From assembly GCF_003285545.1 (NCBI RefSeq), contig NZ_QLNV01000001.1:62001-126000 (forward strand): a stretch of 64,000 nt of DNA, in the 5' to 3' direction. The first letter of the stretch is position 1, and the number at the start of each line of letters is the position of its first letter. The notes beneath the pieces are model-generated. The model was not told the origin of the DNA. It did no database searches and saw nothing but the letters and a program-made list of their open reading frames with translations. The position numbers and the translations under genes are program-made. The DNA is from Sinomicrobium soli (GTDB lineage: Bacteria > Bacteroidota > Bacteroidia > Flavobacteriales > Flavobacteriaceae). Positions 42,893 through 51,049 of the stretch are shown here, one piece after another.

Positions 42893-43894
42893 TTATTTTA
42901 TTCGTTCCATGACCCTTTTTGGTATCTTCTTATCCTTACCTTCTTTCTTTATATAATTTATATATTTGATATAGGATTCTTTAGCCTTTGAAATATTATT
43001 CACCCCCCAATAGGCATCTCCTAAGTTAATATAGGCTACAGTTCTTTCGGGAAATTTTGAAATTATTTTTTTTAATATAAATATTGCTTCATCATAGGCT
43101 TTTGCCTGTTCCAGGTAATAAGCTATATCGTTATATTCTGTTAAATTATCCTCTGAAAGTTTTATTTTTCCTAATAACGATTTATATCTATCTATTCCTA
43201 AATAAATTTTGGAGTTATCACTATTAAATCTTTCAATAAATTCTACCAGATTATCCTCAATAAAATATTCTATATTACATAAAGAGTCTCTTTTTGAATT
43301 TTCAGGGATTTGTTTAATCTTCTTTACCTGTTCAGAATCTATTAAGACCTTCATTTTAATATCTTGCTCTACATCACAGATATACGTTGTCGTATAATCT
43401 TCCTGCCAATAATTATTTATATATCTGGTTTTTGTCAAAATCCAATCGCTATCAACATAAGCTACAAAATAATATGCCTGATCATTTCCTCCATCCGGGA
43501 AAAAGGTATGAATCTTCATCAATTCATTGCCATTTTCTACTTTTTGAATGTCTCCTATTATCCGTCCTCCATCTTCCGAAAAATTAATACTTTTTAACAT
43601 CATTTGATATTCTCCCTCCTTGTTAACAAAGAAATAGAGTTCATTCCCTTTATATTTCTTTGAACTTACAACTTTATCCAAAACACCATCCTGGTTAACA
43701 TCTATATCTCTTATAAAATAATCACTATTGCTCTCAAAGTACTCTATATCCTTAATTTGATCTTCCTTTTGTATTTTCGCCTTACTTGTTACTTTCCCAA
43801 TGTCGGTGTATGAACGTACTTTCTCTTTACATCCAGCAACACAAAATATTAACAACAAAATTGTTTTATTTGTTATTCTCACAATCCGTATCAT
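42893..43894 (-). CDS. Putative immunity lipoprotein for the GH19 effector (EF-like motif + TPR)
   Basis: The 333-residue protein has a lipoprotein signal (TILLLIFCVAGC-KEK). Its D-x-D-x-N-x-D-G motif (DIDVNQDGVLDKVV) resembles DINGDGMTDK in the lipoprotein at 38479. The C-terminal part looks like TPR helices (LTEYNDIAYYLEQAKAYDEA, TVAYINLGDAYWGVNNISKA). The start lies 29 bases inside the end of the GH19 effector gene. Overlap, location and shared motif support immunity to a peptidoglycan hydrolase; this is not shown directly. Confidence 0.75.
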   Translation of the reverse strand: MIRIVRITNKTILLLIFCVAGCKEKVRSYTDIGKVTSKAKIQKEDQIKDIEYFESNSDYFIRDIDVNQDGVLDKVVSSKKYKGNELYFFVNKEGEYQMMLKSINFSEDGGRIIGDIQKVENGNELMKIHTFFPDGGNDQAYYFVAYVDSDWILTKTRYINNYWQEDYTTTYICDVEQDIKMKVLIDSEQVKKIKQIPENSKRDSLCNIEYFIEDNLVEFIERFNSDNSKIYLGIDRYKSLLGKIKLSEDNLTEYNDIAYYLEQAKAYDEAIFILKKIISKFPERTVAYINLGDAYWGVNNISKAKESYIKYINYIKKEGKDKKIPKRVMERIK

Positions 43895-45509
43895 ACTTGA
43901 AAATCTTTTTTAACTCATCTATATAATCTCTCCTCTCTTGTAACCCATTACCTCCTCCATTAACCAACCAACTAATAACATCAACATAATCATCGTCAGC
44001 TATTAGGTTTAAATCAATTGTGCCATATTGTTTTGTTTCTCCATTATCTTGATAAGATATTATAGTTTTTGAATAACTTGAGTTAACATTCGTGACATAA
44101 TCAGGTGCACTTGAGGGAGGTGACCATGTCTCTCCTACACTCAATACCTTTCCCTGTTTCCAAAACCATCCTGCAGAATCAAACGAATTGAACAAATCAT
44201 TTCCAATTATTTCCGGATCTTCAACACAATCTATACCACTATAAATGCCATATATTTTATAGTTACTCTCCCATGTAAGCTGCATTAATCCTCTTCCTAT
44301 ATAAGGAGCATAGTTCGCTGAAGTGTTGTATTCTTCTGACGTTCTTAATCTATCTGTTTCATGATATATTTGAGCCAAAAAATGTATTCTTCTAATACAT
44401 GTGTTTATCTCATATGTATTAAACACATTATTTAATTCTTCTGTAAATCGAGTGAAAGATTTATCGGAGGAAGGGATATCACAATTTGATTTCCAAAAAA
44501 GATTTTCTTTATTATCACCAGTATAAACCGAAGATTCTGATTTACGTAAGGCAATAATAATTTCTTTAACCTCCTCTTCCGTTAAGTCCCTATTACAATA
44601 ACAAGTAGCTCCCCCTACCTCAAACCACTCCCCGTCCTCATTCAAAAACACATTACTCCTGTCCCTTCCACAATACACAACGTCCCCTTCTTCCGCCCGG
44701 GCTTCCACTTCAATGGAAAGCAGACTCTTTACCGTATCATATATGGGTTCCATCCCTATAGGGGTCATTGCCCCGAAGGCTTCGGGGGAGACCGTTCTTT
44801 GATTTTCCGTATCGCTATAACCCACCAACTCCTTGTCCTGTAATTTCTCCCGCCAGGTTTCCAGGGTTTCATCTTCTTCAGGACGCAGCTTTATTTTAGC
44901 ATAGTAGTAAATCCCTTTTAATTCTTCCTCCTCCGGCTCACAGAGTTCTATGGCAGTCACTTCGCTGTCGTCCTGCATCACCGCAAGTGCTCCCCCGTCC
45001 GTTAGCAAGGGCTCCTTTTCTTTCAGGGTTGCCCGGAGACTGCTCAAAGTACCGAAATGTTCCACCACAATATAGACCTCTTCCCCAATATTTCCAGCGG
45101 TTATTTGCTCGAACCGGGTTGTCTCGCCTACCTTGGTCCTGCTGGTGATATGAAGCTTATCCCCGACATCTATTTCAGTTGACGTCAATCCGTTTTCCTC
45201 CATAATATCCTGGTAGGATACCCCTTCATACTCGCCTGCTATTACAGAGAGGTTGTCGCCGGAGACTACCGTATACTCTTCGGTAGTTTCGTCGTAGACA
45301 TCTTCTACTTTTTTCTCCGCAAAAAAGGCTTTGTTTATAAATACGTCACCGGGGGGCGCCTCTTCGGGCTCTCCAAAACATATCCCTTCTTCCGCGGTTT
45401 CGTTAATTGCGGTAGAGGCTGCCTGGGTGATGACATCAGCATAATTGCTGATATCACCGCGGGCAATACGGATAAATTTTCCCAAAGCTACTTTTGTGAT
45501 CGCACCCAT
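43866..45509 (-). CDS. T6SS LysM effector with GH19 lysozyme/chitinase-like tail
   Basis: The 547-residue protein shares residues 1 to about 305 with the effector at 39023, including a LysM domain (about 78-123). The tail (about 310-547) matches the GH19 endolysin pattern: RRIHFLAQIYHETDRLRTSEEY holds the catalytic Glu, then NYAPYIGRGLMQLTWESNYKIYG and a later DVISWLVNGGGNGLQERRDY. It would hydrolyse peptidoglycan of a target cell after delivery by the VgrG encoded 2 bases upstream. No signal peptide is present, as expected for T6SS cargo. Confidence 0.88.
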   Translation of the reverse strand: MGAITKVALGKFIRIARGDISNYADVITQAASTAINETAEEGICFGEPEEAPPGDVFINKAFFAEKKVEDVYDETTEEYTVVSGDNLSVIAGEYEGVSYQDIMEENGLTSTEIDVGDKLHITSRTKVGETTRFEQITAGNIGEEVYIVVEHFGTLSSLRATLKEKEPLLTDGGALAVMQDDSEVTAIELCEPEEEELKGIYYYAKIKLRPEEDETLETWREKLQDKELVGYSDTENQRTVSPEAFGAMTPIGMEPIYDTVKSLLSIEVEARAEEGDVVYCGRDRSNVFLNEDGEWFEVGGATCYCNRDLTEEEVKEIIIALRKSESSVYTGDNKENLFWKSNCDIPSSDKSFTRFTEELNNVFNTYEINTCIRRIHFLAQIYHETDRLRTSEEYNTSANYAPYIGRGLMQLTWESNYKIYGIYSGIDCVEDPEIIGNDLFNSFDSAGWFWKQGKVLSVGETWSPPSSAPDYVTNVNSSYSKTIISYQDNGETKQYGTIDLNLIADDDYVDVISWLVNGGGNGLQERRDYIDELKKIFKYDTDCENNK

Positions 45510-45592
45510 GACTAAAACAGGTTTCCTTTTTCTCCGCTGTTGTTGTTTATTTTCGACCTGGCATGGCTATTCAATGCGCCTTCGTTACTCAT
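44593..45592. repeat. 1000-bp direct repeat, copy 2 (vgrG tail + effector front half)
   Basis: This is the counterpart of 39657-40656, at the junction of the intact vgrG and the GH19 effector. It is probably the parental copy, since here the vgrG part belongs to a whole gene. Confidence 0.93.
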
Positions 45593-47326
45593 GGAGGTTA
45601 TTTCCGATCTCCCCACATTATTAATGGTATCGGCCTGTGCACGGAAATCCCCATCTGAAATTTCAGTGATATTGGCTGCCTGAAGCCTGTAATCGGCCGT
45701 AGCCACTTCCTTGAGGTTTTTACCGGCAGTAATACTCGTATCCTCTCCCGAATTGGTAGTAATAGATCTTCCCGCAGTAAGTGTCATGTGCTCTCCGGCT
45801 CTTATCGATACATTTTTCGGGGCAGTAACCTCGATGTTCCCCTGCCCGTCCATAAACCAGGTATTCCCGGAGGGGTCTTCGATAAAAATGCTGCCTTCGG
45901 CATCGTTCATTTTTATTTTGGTACCGCTGCGGCTATGAATAACCTTAAGGTCATTGTTTTCGGTAGCATACCCGCTGACCTGGCTGCCGTTGTACATGGT
46001 CCCGGCCACGTATGGTTTTTCTGCATTTCCCCCTTCGAAAGCTACCAATACTTCTTCACCTACTTCCGGAATAAAATAAAATCCCTTACTTCCCCCTCCG
46101 TGAGGTTGCACCATACGAATCCACGGGCTTTCATAATCCCAGTGAAACTTTACTTTTACACGTCCCAGGCCTTTGGGGTCATTATTATCGGTCACTATCG
46201 CCGGCTGGGTTTCTGCAACGGGAGGGGTCAGTACATTGGTATAGGGCGGGGCCTCCACAGTATCCGGGACCCCCTCGAATTCGTTGCTGTAATTCCCTGT
46301 CTCATCACAGATATGAGTGATTCGTGTGATATAGTAACGGCCAAACGCAGATTCCCGAACCCCGTCGGCAGGGTCGCCGGTAAGTGAGAACTTAGGCTCC
46401 GTAATACTGGCAATATCACCCAAACGAAGGCCCGGTTCCGTAGATGTTCCACGGGCGGTAACCATCCCCGAAGCCCTGCCCTGTAATTGGGTCTTTACCC
46501 GGTCGTGAAGGTGGCCGGAAGCGTTTCCTGGACTGATCGGGTGATTATAATGCATGGATGCTCCCGTATCGGGAAATATCCGCTTTGAAATCTCCAGCAT
46601 GGCCTGGGTAAGCCCCTGGCTTTCCAGTCCTATCTCAGTAGCTTTGAGCTTCTGCACCGTGGCACCTTCCGGATCATAACCTGAAAATGAAAAGCCAAGG
46701 GGCTTAATTCCCATATGCCGCTTAAACCGCGATATATTCCGGCCGTATACCAGGGAAAAAGTCTCCGGTTTCGGACGCCCGAAAACCAGTCGGGTACCGT
46801 TGTAATAACACCACTGCCCCTTCTTTTGTGCCAGGCGGCACAGAAAACCGAAATCACTCTCTCCGTACTGTACCGTATAGTCCAGAGCCGTGTCACGATC
46901 GGGATTCAGCTGAAGCCCCAGACTTTCTTTCTGACGTCCCAGGGTGTCCGACACCACTTCTGACAGCTCCTTGTTCAACCAGGAATGGGTGTTGGGAACG
47001 CCGTCCAGCTGAATGGTAGGACTGCTCCCGGAAATCACCATTTCCCCGGCAGCCCCGCGGCTGCGGTCGACATCCACGTCCGTGACAAGACCTTTAAAGG
47101 TCAGCGTACCCGAAGTCTCCGGGATACGGGGGGATATGGCAATATGGATAATCTGCCCCATATAGCCTTGAGCCTTATCAAGGGCATGGTCAATAAAATC
47201 CTTGGGTAAAGGCTGCTTTATCGAAAAAACATGATGGGAACACAAGGACTGCACTATGGCTATTTTGGAAAATTTGGTCAGCTGCTCCCCATTGATTACT
47301 ATCCTGATATTGGTCTGTATGGCCAT
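45512..47326 (-). CDS. vgrG: Type VI secretion spike protein VgrG (TssI)
   Basis: The 604-residue protein has the gp27-like front part (IRIVINGEQLTKFSKIAIVQ, DFGFLCRLAQKKGQWCYYNG). The gp5 OB-fold follows (GLGRVKVKFHWDYESPWIRM, GKGFYFIPEVGEEVLVAFEGG-type motif). The repetitive beta-helix needle has IRAGEHMTLTAGRSITTNSG, DTSITAGKN and DGDFRAQADTINNVG. It forms the tip of the T6SS tube and carries cargo. The LysM effector starts 2 bases after its stop. Confidence 0.93.
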   Translation of the reverse strand: MAIQTNIRIVINGEQLTKFSKIAIVQSLCSHHVFSIKQPLPKDFIDHALDKAQGYMGQIIHIAISPRIPETSGTLTFKGLVTDVDVDRSRGAAGEMVISGSSPTIQLDGVPNTHSWLNKELSEVVSDTLGRQKESLGLQLNPDRDTALDYTVQYGESDFGFLCRLAQKKGQWCYYNGTRLVFGRPKPETFSLVYGRNISRFKRHMGIKPLGFSFSGYDPEGATVQKLKATEIGLESQGLTQAMLEISKRIFPDTGASMHYNHPISPGNASGHLHDRVKTQLQGRASGMVTARGTSTEPGLRLGDIASITEPKFSLTGDPADGVRESAFGRYYITRITHICDETGNYSNEFEGVPDTVEAPPYTNVLTPPVAETQPAIVTDNNDPKGLGRVKVKFHWDYESPWIRMVQPHGGGSKGFYFIPEVGEEVLVAFEGGNAEKPYVAGTMYNGSQVSGYATENNDLKVIHSRSGTKIKMNDAEGSIFIEDPSGNTWFMDGQGNIEVTAPKNVSIRAGEHMTLTAGRSITTNSGEDTSITAGKNLKEVATADYRLQAANITEISDGDFRAQADTINNVGRSEITSMSNEGALNSHARSKINNNSGEKGNLF

Positions 47327-47362
47327 GATAAAAATTTTATTCTTTAGTATTCCTGTTCTTTT

Positions 47363-47827
47363 TTAAGGTGGTGACAATACATGAAAGCCCTTCTCCCCGC
47401 TTAATCCCAAACGTTTTAATTCTACTTCACGACCATAAAACCTGATAGCAAAAATGGCGGAAACGGACTCTGCTGTCCTGTCCCATTCCAGATTATCATC
47501 AATAAGTGTCTTCAGGTTTAATCGTTCCAAAGCCATGTTCGTGTCATTCCTCACACTTAAAAGGCATGAATACCCCCCGGGATTCACCAGAATCTGTAAG
47601 GTTAAAATTCCACGAATACTATCTATTATATCCTGATCCCAGTTAGCTGCAAGAATTTCATTGACAGATCTCGATTTAACCCGAACTGAAACAGAATCGT
47701 TTTCCACTACAAACCGCTCCATATTACAACCTTCGTACTTTTCAGGAAAAAGCTCCTGGGAAAACATCACATTTCCCGTAAATGAAAACATGGAGATAAC
47801 ACAAAAAAAAATTACGGCCCTTTTCAT
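47363..47827 (-). CDS. Secreted protein with TonB-C-like segment, between hcp and vgrG
   Basis: The 154-residue protein has a signal peptide (about 1-23, VMFSQ). The segment GILTLQILVNPGGYSCLLSVRNDTNM, then VSAIFAIRFYGREVELKRLG, has the strand-turn-helix-strand pattern of TonB C-terminal-like domains, but similarity is weak. Its ATG overlaps the stop of the frameshifted reading frame upstream (TGATG), implying coupling. Function is unknown. Confidence 0.68.
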   Translation of the reverse strand: MKRAVIFFCVISMFSFTGNVMFSQELFPEKYEGCNMERFVVENDSVSVRVKSRSVNEILAANWDQDIIDSIRGILTLQILVNPGGYSCLLSVRNDTNMALERLNLKTLIDDNLEWDRTAESVSAIFAIRFYGREVELKRLGLSGEKGFHVLSPP

Positions 47828-48104
47828 CAGTTCAACAAAATATATAAACTACATAATACAAGCGCAAAAAAGAGAAAACCTACCAAACCATTATAGTAAT
47901 CCTGTACACTGTTTTGAAAATTCCTCCCCCTTTTATCTTTTATGTAGCAATTCAGTTTTCTATAATTGCCTTTTCTGTTTAAGACCTTTTTTCCCCCTTC
48001 TATTACCGCAAACCTGACAAAGGCCCCTATAAGTCTGCATTGAGACTGCTTAGCAACTCAGCCCAATCCAATGCATCTTCTATTGATTTCACATTCAAAT
48101 CCAC
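47827..48104 (-). pseudogene. Frameshifted small membrane-protein gene between hcp and vgrG
   Basis: Two abutting minus-strand frames read as one protein. From GTG 48104 the first frame gives MDLNVKSIEDALDWAELLSS LNADL and stops at TAG 48027-48029. From about 48030 the next frame (shift of -1) continues IGAFVRFAVIEGGKKVLNRK... to a C-terminal membrane helix (GLVGFLFFALVLCSLYILLN) and TGA at 47827-47829. That stop overlaps the next ATG (TGATG). The second frame has no start codon. It is a true frameshift mutation, a sequencing error, or possibly programmed. Confidence 0.6.
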
Positions 48105-48116
48105 AATAATTCCGTG

Positions 48117-48512
48117 TTACAACGCCGGCGGCCAGTTCTTGTCAAACCGCGAACCGTTGATATCTATTTCCTTGGCCACAATGGTAATTTCGGCACGCAT
48201 GGGCAGGGTATCATCCGCATCAAAGGCCTCTTCATAGGAGACACAATAGGCTTTCCTGAATTTTAATCCGCGCATTTTAGACATCCCGTCCCGGCGGTAA
48301 AATACAAATTCCCCGTCCCGTACCTGGCCGGGATTGCGCATCCAGTCGAACAATGAGGTACTTTTGGTCAGCTCTACCAGCACCCGGATGCGGCCTCCCC
48401 TGGGGTCGGCTGCCGGACGATCGCTGTGATCGGTGTCCTGTACCATGGACATGCGGTAACGCAAGACCACCATTTCTTCATTCTCTATGGTTAATTTGGC
48501 AAGGAAACTCAT
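48117..48512 (-). CDS. tssD: Type VI secretion tube protein TssD (Hcp), Bacteroidota type
   Basis: The 131-residue protein begins MSFLAKLTIENEEMVVLRYR and continues DTDHSDRPAADPRGGRIRVLVELT, LFDWMRNPGQVRDGEFVFYRRD, LKFRKAYCVSYEEAFDADD. This is the standard T6SSiii Hcp pattern with the tube beta-barrel strands. Hcp rings stack into the injected tube and can carry small effectors. It is the first gene of the minus-strand island. The other structural T6SS genes are not in the window. Confidence 0.92.
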   Translation of the reverse strand: MSFLAKLTIENEEMVVLRYRMSMVQDTDHSDRPAADPRGGRIRVLVELTKSTSLFDWMRNPGQVRDGEFVFYRRDGMSKMRGLKFRKAYCVSYEEAFDADDTLPMRAEITIVAKEIDINGSRFDKNWPPAL

Positions 48513-48961
48513 ATGCTTTTTTTGCTATTGAAATACTGTTATACCGGACTAAAATATATCTTTTCTCCCTGAGTTTGTATCCCTGAAAACCAGTATTTAG
48601 CCAACCTCAAGGTCAGCATGGTATCGTTTGTCCCTGAATACGCCCCCGGCATTGGCATTCCGTACGCGGTCGCCAACTGACAGTTCCATCCCCTGAGGTC
48701 AACTGATAAAAAGTACCAGCTATAGTACTTATTTACAGTCTGCAATATATTAAATCCTGCTTTTTACACAAAATAAAATCGGACAAAAAATATTTTTTAT
48801 CCACAAGAATTTAAAGATTTAGCTTACAAAATATCCCTCAATGCGAGTCCCGGAACTTCTTAACCCCGGGCTGCCGGGTAAAAAATTTTACAATAATCCC
48901 GGATTAAATGAAATATTTTCTTCCCTTTTGCGACTATATTAATATAACGCATCTTCCATAC
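48513..48961. other. Gap between hcp and the divergent sigma gene
   Basis: This 449-bp gap contains frames of up to 68 codons on the minus strand and a short plus-strand frame (to about 48680). Neither shows a recognisable family, a good start or codon pattern. The AT-rich part 48740-48830 is likely to hold the divergent promoters. Nothing else is supported. Confidence 0.5.
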
Positions 48962-49525
48962 ATGGACCGGAACGAAAAAAACAGAGTCATACAACGGGTA
49001 ACTGTGGCAGAAGAAAACAGGCTGGTCCATTTTCTACGGCAGTGGATCCCGGACAGGGAAGATGCCCGGGATATTGCACAGGACGTTTTTTACAATCTGA
49101 TCCTCGGGTTTGAGGAGATCAAGGATATTGGCAAGATCACTTCATGGTTGTATGCCACGGCACGGTATAAGGCCATTGATTTTATCAGGAAAAAGCGGCC
49201 CACTCCCATATCTGCACTGGGCAGGCCGTTGCACACCGATGAGGGCGAAACAGATATTTTCGGGTGGTTGCTGGAGCATATTCCTCCACACCAGGAAACA
49301 GAGCTCTGGCAGGAGGAAGTATTACGGGTGGTGGAGTATATCCTTGAGGAGCTGCCAAAGGTTCAGCGGGATGCCTTTTCCCTGCACGAACTCGAAGGCA
49401 TCCCGATAGCGGAAATTGCCAGGCGGCAGCAGGTACCCGTAAACACCGTACTATCGAGAAAAAGATACGCCGTATCCCGGTTAAAAAAGGCATTACAACT
49501 CTGGTATAACGAATTAAATGATTGA
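48962..49525 (+). CDS. ECF-type RNA polymerase sigma factor
   Basis: ATG at 48962 (MDRNEKNRVIQRV) is preferred over 48908, since residues from there match the family start. Region 2 is DREDARDIAQDVFYNLILGF with WLYATARYKAIDFIRKK. Region 4 is ELPKVQRDAFSLHELEGIPIAEIARRQQVPVNTVLSRKRYAVSRL. No FecR gene is adjacent; instead two small genes follow in the same orientation, so control is probably by another kind of partner. Confidence 0.9.
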   Translation: MDRNEKNRVIQRVTVAEENRLVHFLRQWIPDREDARDIAQDVFYNLILGFEEIKDIGKITSWLYATARYKAIDFIRKKRPTPISALGRPLHTDEGETDIFGWLLEHIPPHQETELWQEEVLRVVEYILEELPKVQRDAFSLHELEGIPIAEIARRQQVPVNTVLSRKRYAVSRLKKALQLWYNELND

Positions 49526-49528
49526 CCT

Positions 49529-49834
49529 ATGAGAGCACTTAAAATAATAGGGTTTGTTATTTTCAAACTGGCATTTATTGCCCTTTACGTATGTATTGTC
49601 ATGCTGTTGTGGAACTGGCTTATGCCCTCCGTATTCGGCATTGTAAAACTCGATTTCTGGCAGACCCTGGGCATACTGCTACTGTGCAAGCTGCTGTTTC
49701 TGGGAAGCGGATGGAATTACAGGCGCAACAGGAAATTTTCGCCGCGTCACGGAAAGCAGCAATGGAAGTCGGAATTCAGAAAAAAATGGATGGAAAAAAT
49801 GTGTAACGCTCAAGATAAAAGCAATGAACAATAA
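49529..49834 (+). CDS. Small two-helix membrane protein
   Basis: The 101-residue protein has two membrane helices (about 7-32, IIGFVIFKLAFIALYVCIVML; about 43-60, WQTLGILLLCKLLFLGSGW). A strongly basic soluble C-terminus follows (RRNRKFSPRHGKQQWKSEFR). It starts 3 bases after the sigma stop and overlaps the next gene by 11 bases. It could act as membrane anti-sigma partner, but no family evidence is visible. Confidence 0.75.
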   Translation: MRALKIIGFVIFKLAFIALYVCIVMLLWNWLMPSVFGIVKLDFWQTLGILLLCKLLFLGSGWNYRRNRKFSPRHGKQQWKSEFRKKWMEKMCNAQDKSNEQ

Positions 49835-50057
49835 CCTATTCACCTCCGGGGTACTCGTTTTTGCCACGGATGTAACCAATACCAGGGAAGCCAATAATGT
49901 ACTGGTAAGCCTGCTCCTGCACCCGGGAGTCAGGCAGGCCAATTTTGACCTGGAAGACACCGACAGTATTCTCCGTGTGGTATCCTGCGGCATCTCGGAA
50001 CGGGAAATCGAACGCCTGCTCGCCAGGCACCACCTGTGGTGTAAGGCCCTGGCATAA
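49824..50057 (+). CDS. Small HMA-like (ferredoxin-fold) protein lacking CxxC
   Basis: The 77-residue protein has the beta-alpha-beta-beta-alpha-beta spacing of heavy-metal-associated domains: SGVLVFATDVTNTREANNVL, HPGVRQANFDLEDTDSILRV, CGISEREIERLLARHH. The metal-binding Cys-x-x-Cys in the first loop is absent. It is translationally linked to the two genes before it. Its stop lies at the edge of the folD terminator. Confidence 0.7.
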   Translation: MNNNLFTSGVLVFATDVTNTREANNVLVSLLLHPGVRQANFDLEDTDSILRVVSCGISEREIERLLARHHLWCKALA

Positions 50058-50089
50058 AAAACCCGGTACCTCATGCGGAGTGTACCGGG
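50056..50089 (-). terminator. folD terminator
   Basis: CCCGGTAC (50062-50069) pairs with GTACCGGG (50082-50089). The A-run at 50056-50061 gives a U-tract on the minus strand, ending folD transcription. It overlaps the last codon and stop of the plus-strand gene at 49824-50057. Confidence 0.8.
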
Positions 50090-50114
50090 AATACAGTAAA
50101 TCGCCTGCAGGAAA

Positions 50115-51005
50115 CTATGCCCGGCTTTTGAGCATATGCCGTTCCCGGGCAAGGAGGGTGTTTTTGAGCAGCATGGCAATCGTCATGGGCCCCACCCCTC
50201 CCGGTACGGGAGTGATATAACTCACTTTCTTGCTCACATGTTCAAAATCGACGTCTCCCACGATACGATATCCCCTTGCTGCGGTTTCATCGGGAACACG
50301 GGTAATTCCCACATCGATAATGACCGCATCGTCCTTGACCATTTCGGCCTTGAGATAATTGGGCTGACCCAGGGCAGTAATAATAATATCTGCCTGGGAA
50401 GTGATCTGGGTAATATTCTTTGTATGGCTATGAGTAAGGGTTACGGTTGAATTTCCCGGAAATCCCTTCCTCCCCATCAGGATACTCATGGGGCGCCCCA
50501 CAATATGACTCCTTCCTATAACCACGGTATGCTTCCCCTTGGTCTCCACATTATAACGTTCCAGCAATTCCAGTATCCCGAAGGGCGTTGCGGGAATAAA
50601 GGTGGTCATATCGAGGGCCATCTTACCGAAATTTACCGGGTGAAAACCATCTACATCCTTATCCGGGTCAACAGCCATCAATACTTTTTGTGTATCTATC
50701 TGCCGGGGCAACGGAAGCTGTACGATAAAACCATCGACGGATTCATCTTCATTGAGCTCCTTTATTTTCCGGAGCAGTTCTACTTCACTGATGGTACTGG
50801 GGAGTTTTACCAGGGTCGATTCGAAGCCCACCCTCTCACAGGCCTTCACCTTACTCCCCACATAGGTAAGGCTCGCACCGTCATTACCTACCAGTACTGC
50901 AGCGAGATGAGGCACCTTTTCGCCCCGCTTTTTCATCTCCGCCACCTCGGCGGCAATTTCTTCCTTGATCTGATTCGATATTTTCTTCCCGTCTAATAAT
51001 TCCAT
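50115..51005 (-). CDS. folD: Methylenetetrahydrofolate dehydrogenase/cyclohydrolase
   Basis: The 296-residue enzyme has LAAVLVGNDGASLTYVGSKVKACERVGF (active-site Tyr and Lys), DGFIVQLPLPRQID, VDGFHPVNFGKM, the NADP-binding VVIGRSHIVGRPMSILM, and the ending YITPVPGGVGPMTIAMLL. It interconverts methylene-, methenyl- and formyl-tetrahydrofolate in the cytoplasm. It is 44 bases downstream of ffh on the same strand. Confidence 0.97.
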   Translation of the reverse strand: MELLDGKKISNQIKEEIAAEVAEMKKRGEKVPHLAAVLVGNDGASLTYVGSKVKACERVGFESTLVKLPSTISEVELLRKIKELNEDESVDGFIVQLPLPRQIDTQKVLMAVDPDKDVDGFHPVNFGKMALDMTTFIPATPFGILELLERYNVETKGKHTVVIGRSHIVGRPMSILMGRKGFPGNSTVTLTHSHTKNITQITSQADIIITALGQPNYLKAEMVKDDAVIIDVGITRVPDETAARGYRIVGDVDFEHVSKKVSYITPVPGGVGPMTIAMLLKNTLLARERHMLKSRA

Positions 51006-51049
51006 GCTTGCTGTTTAGTTGTTTTGTGCTTTCTATGCTGAGAATACTG

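Noticed and set aside
28510-48512. Phage tail (gp27/gp5) or contractile-injection prophage
   Set aside because: VgrG, Hcp, DUF4280 and LysM effectors with lipoproteins fit a type VI island; no phage capsid, terminase, integrase or attachment site was seen.
48539-48745. Minus-strand frame of 68 codons upstream of hcp
   Set aside because: No family resemblance, no good start context, and a plus-strand frame over the same bases looks equally plausible, so neither is called.
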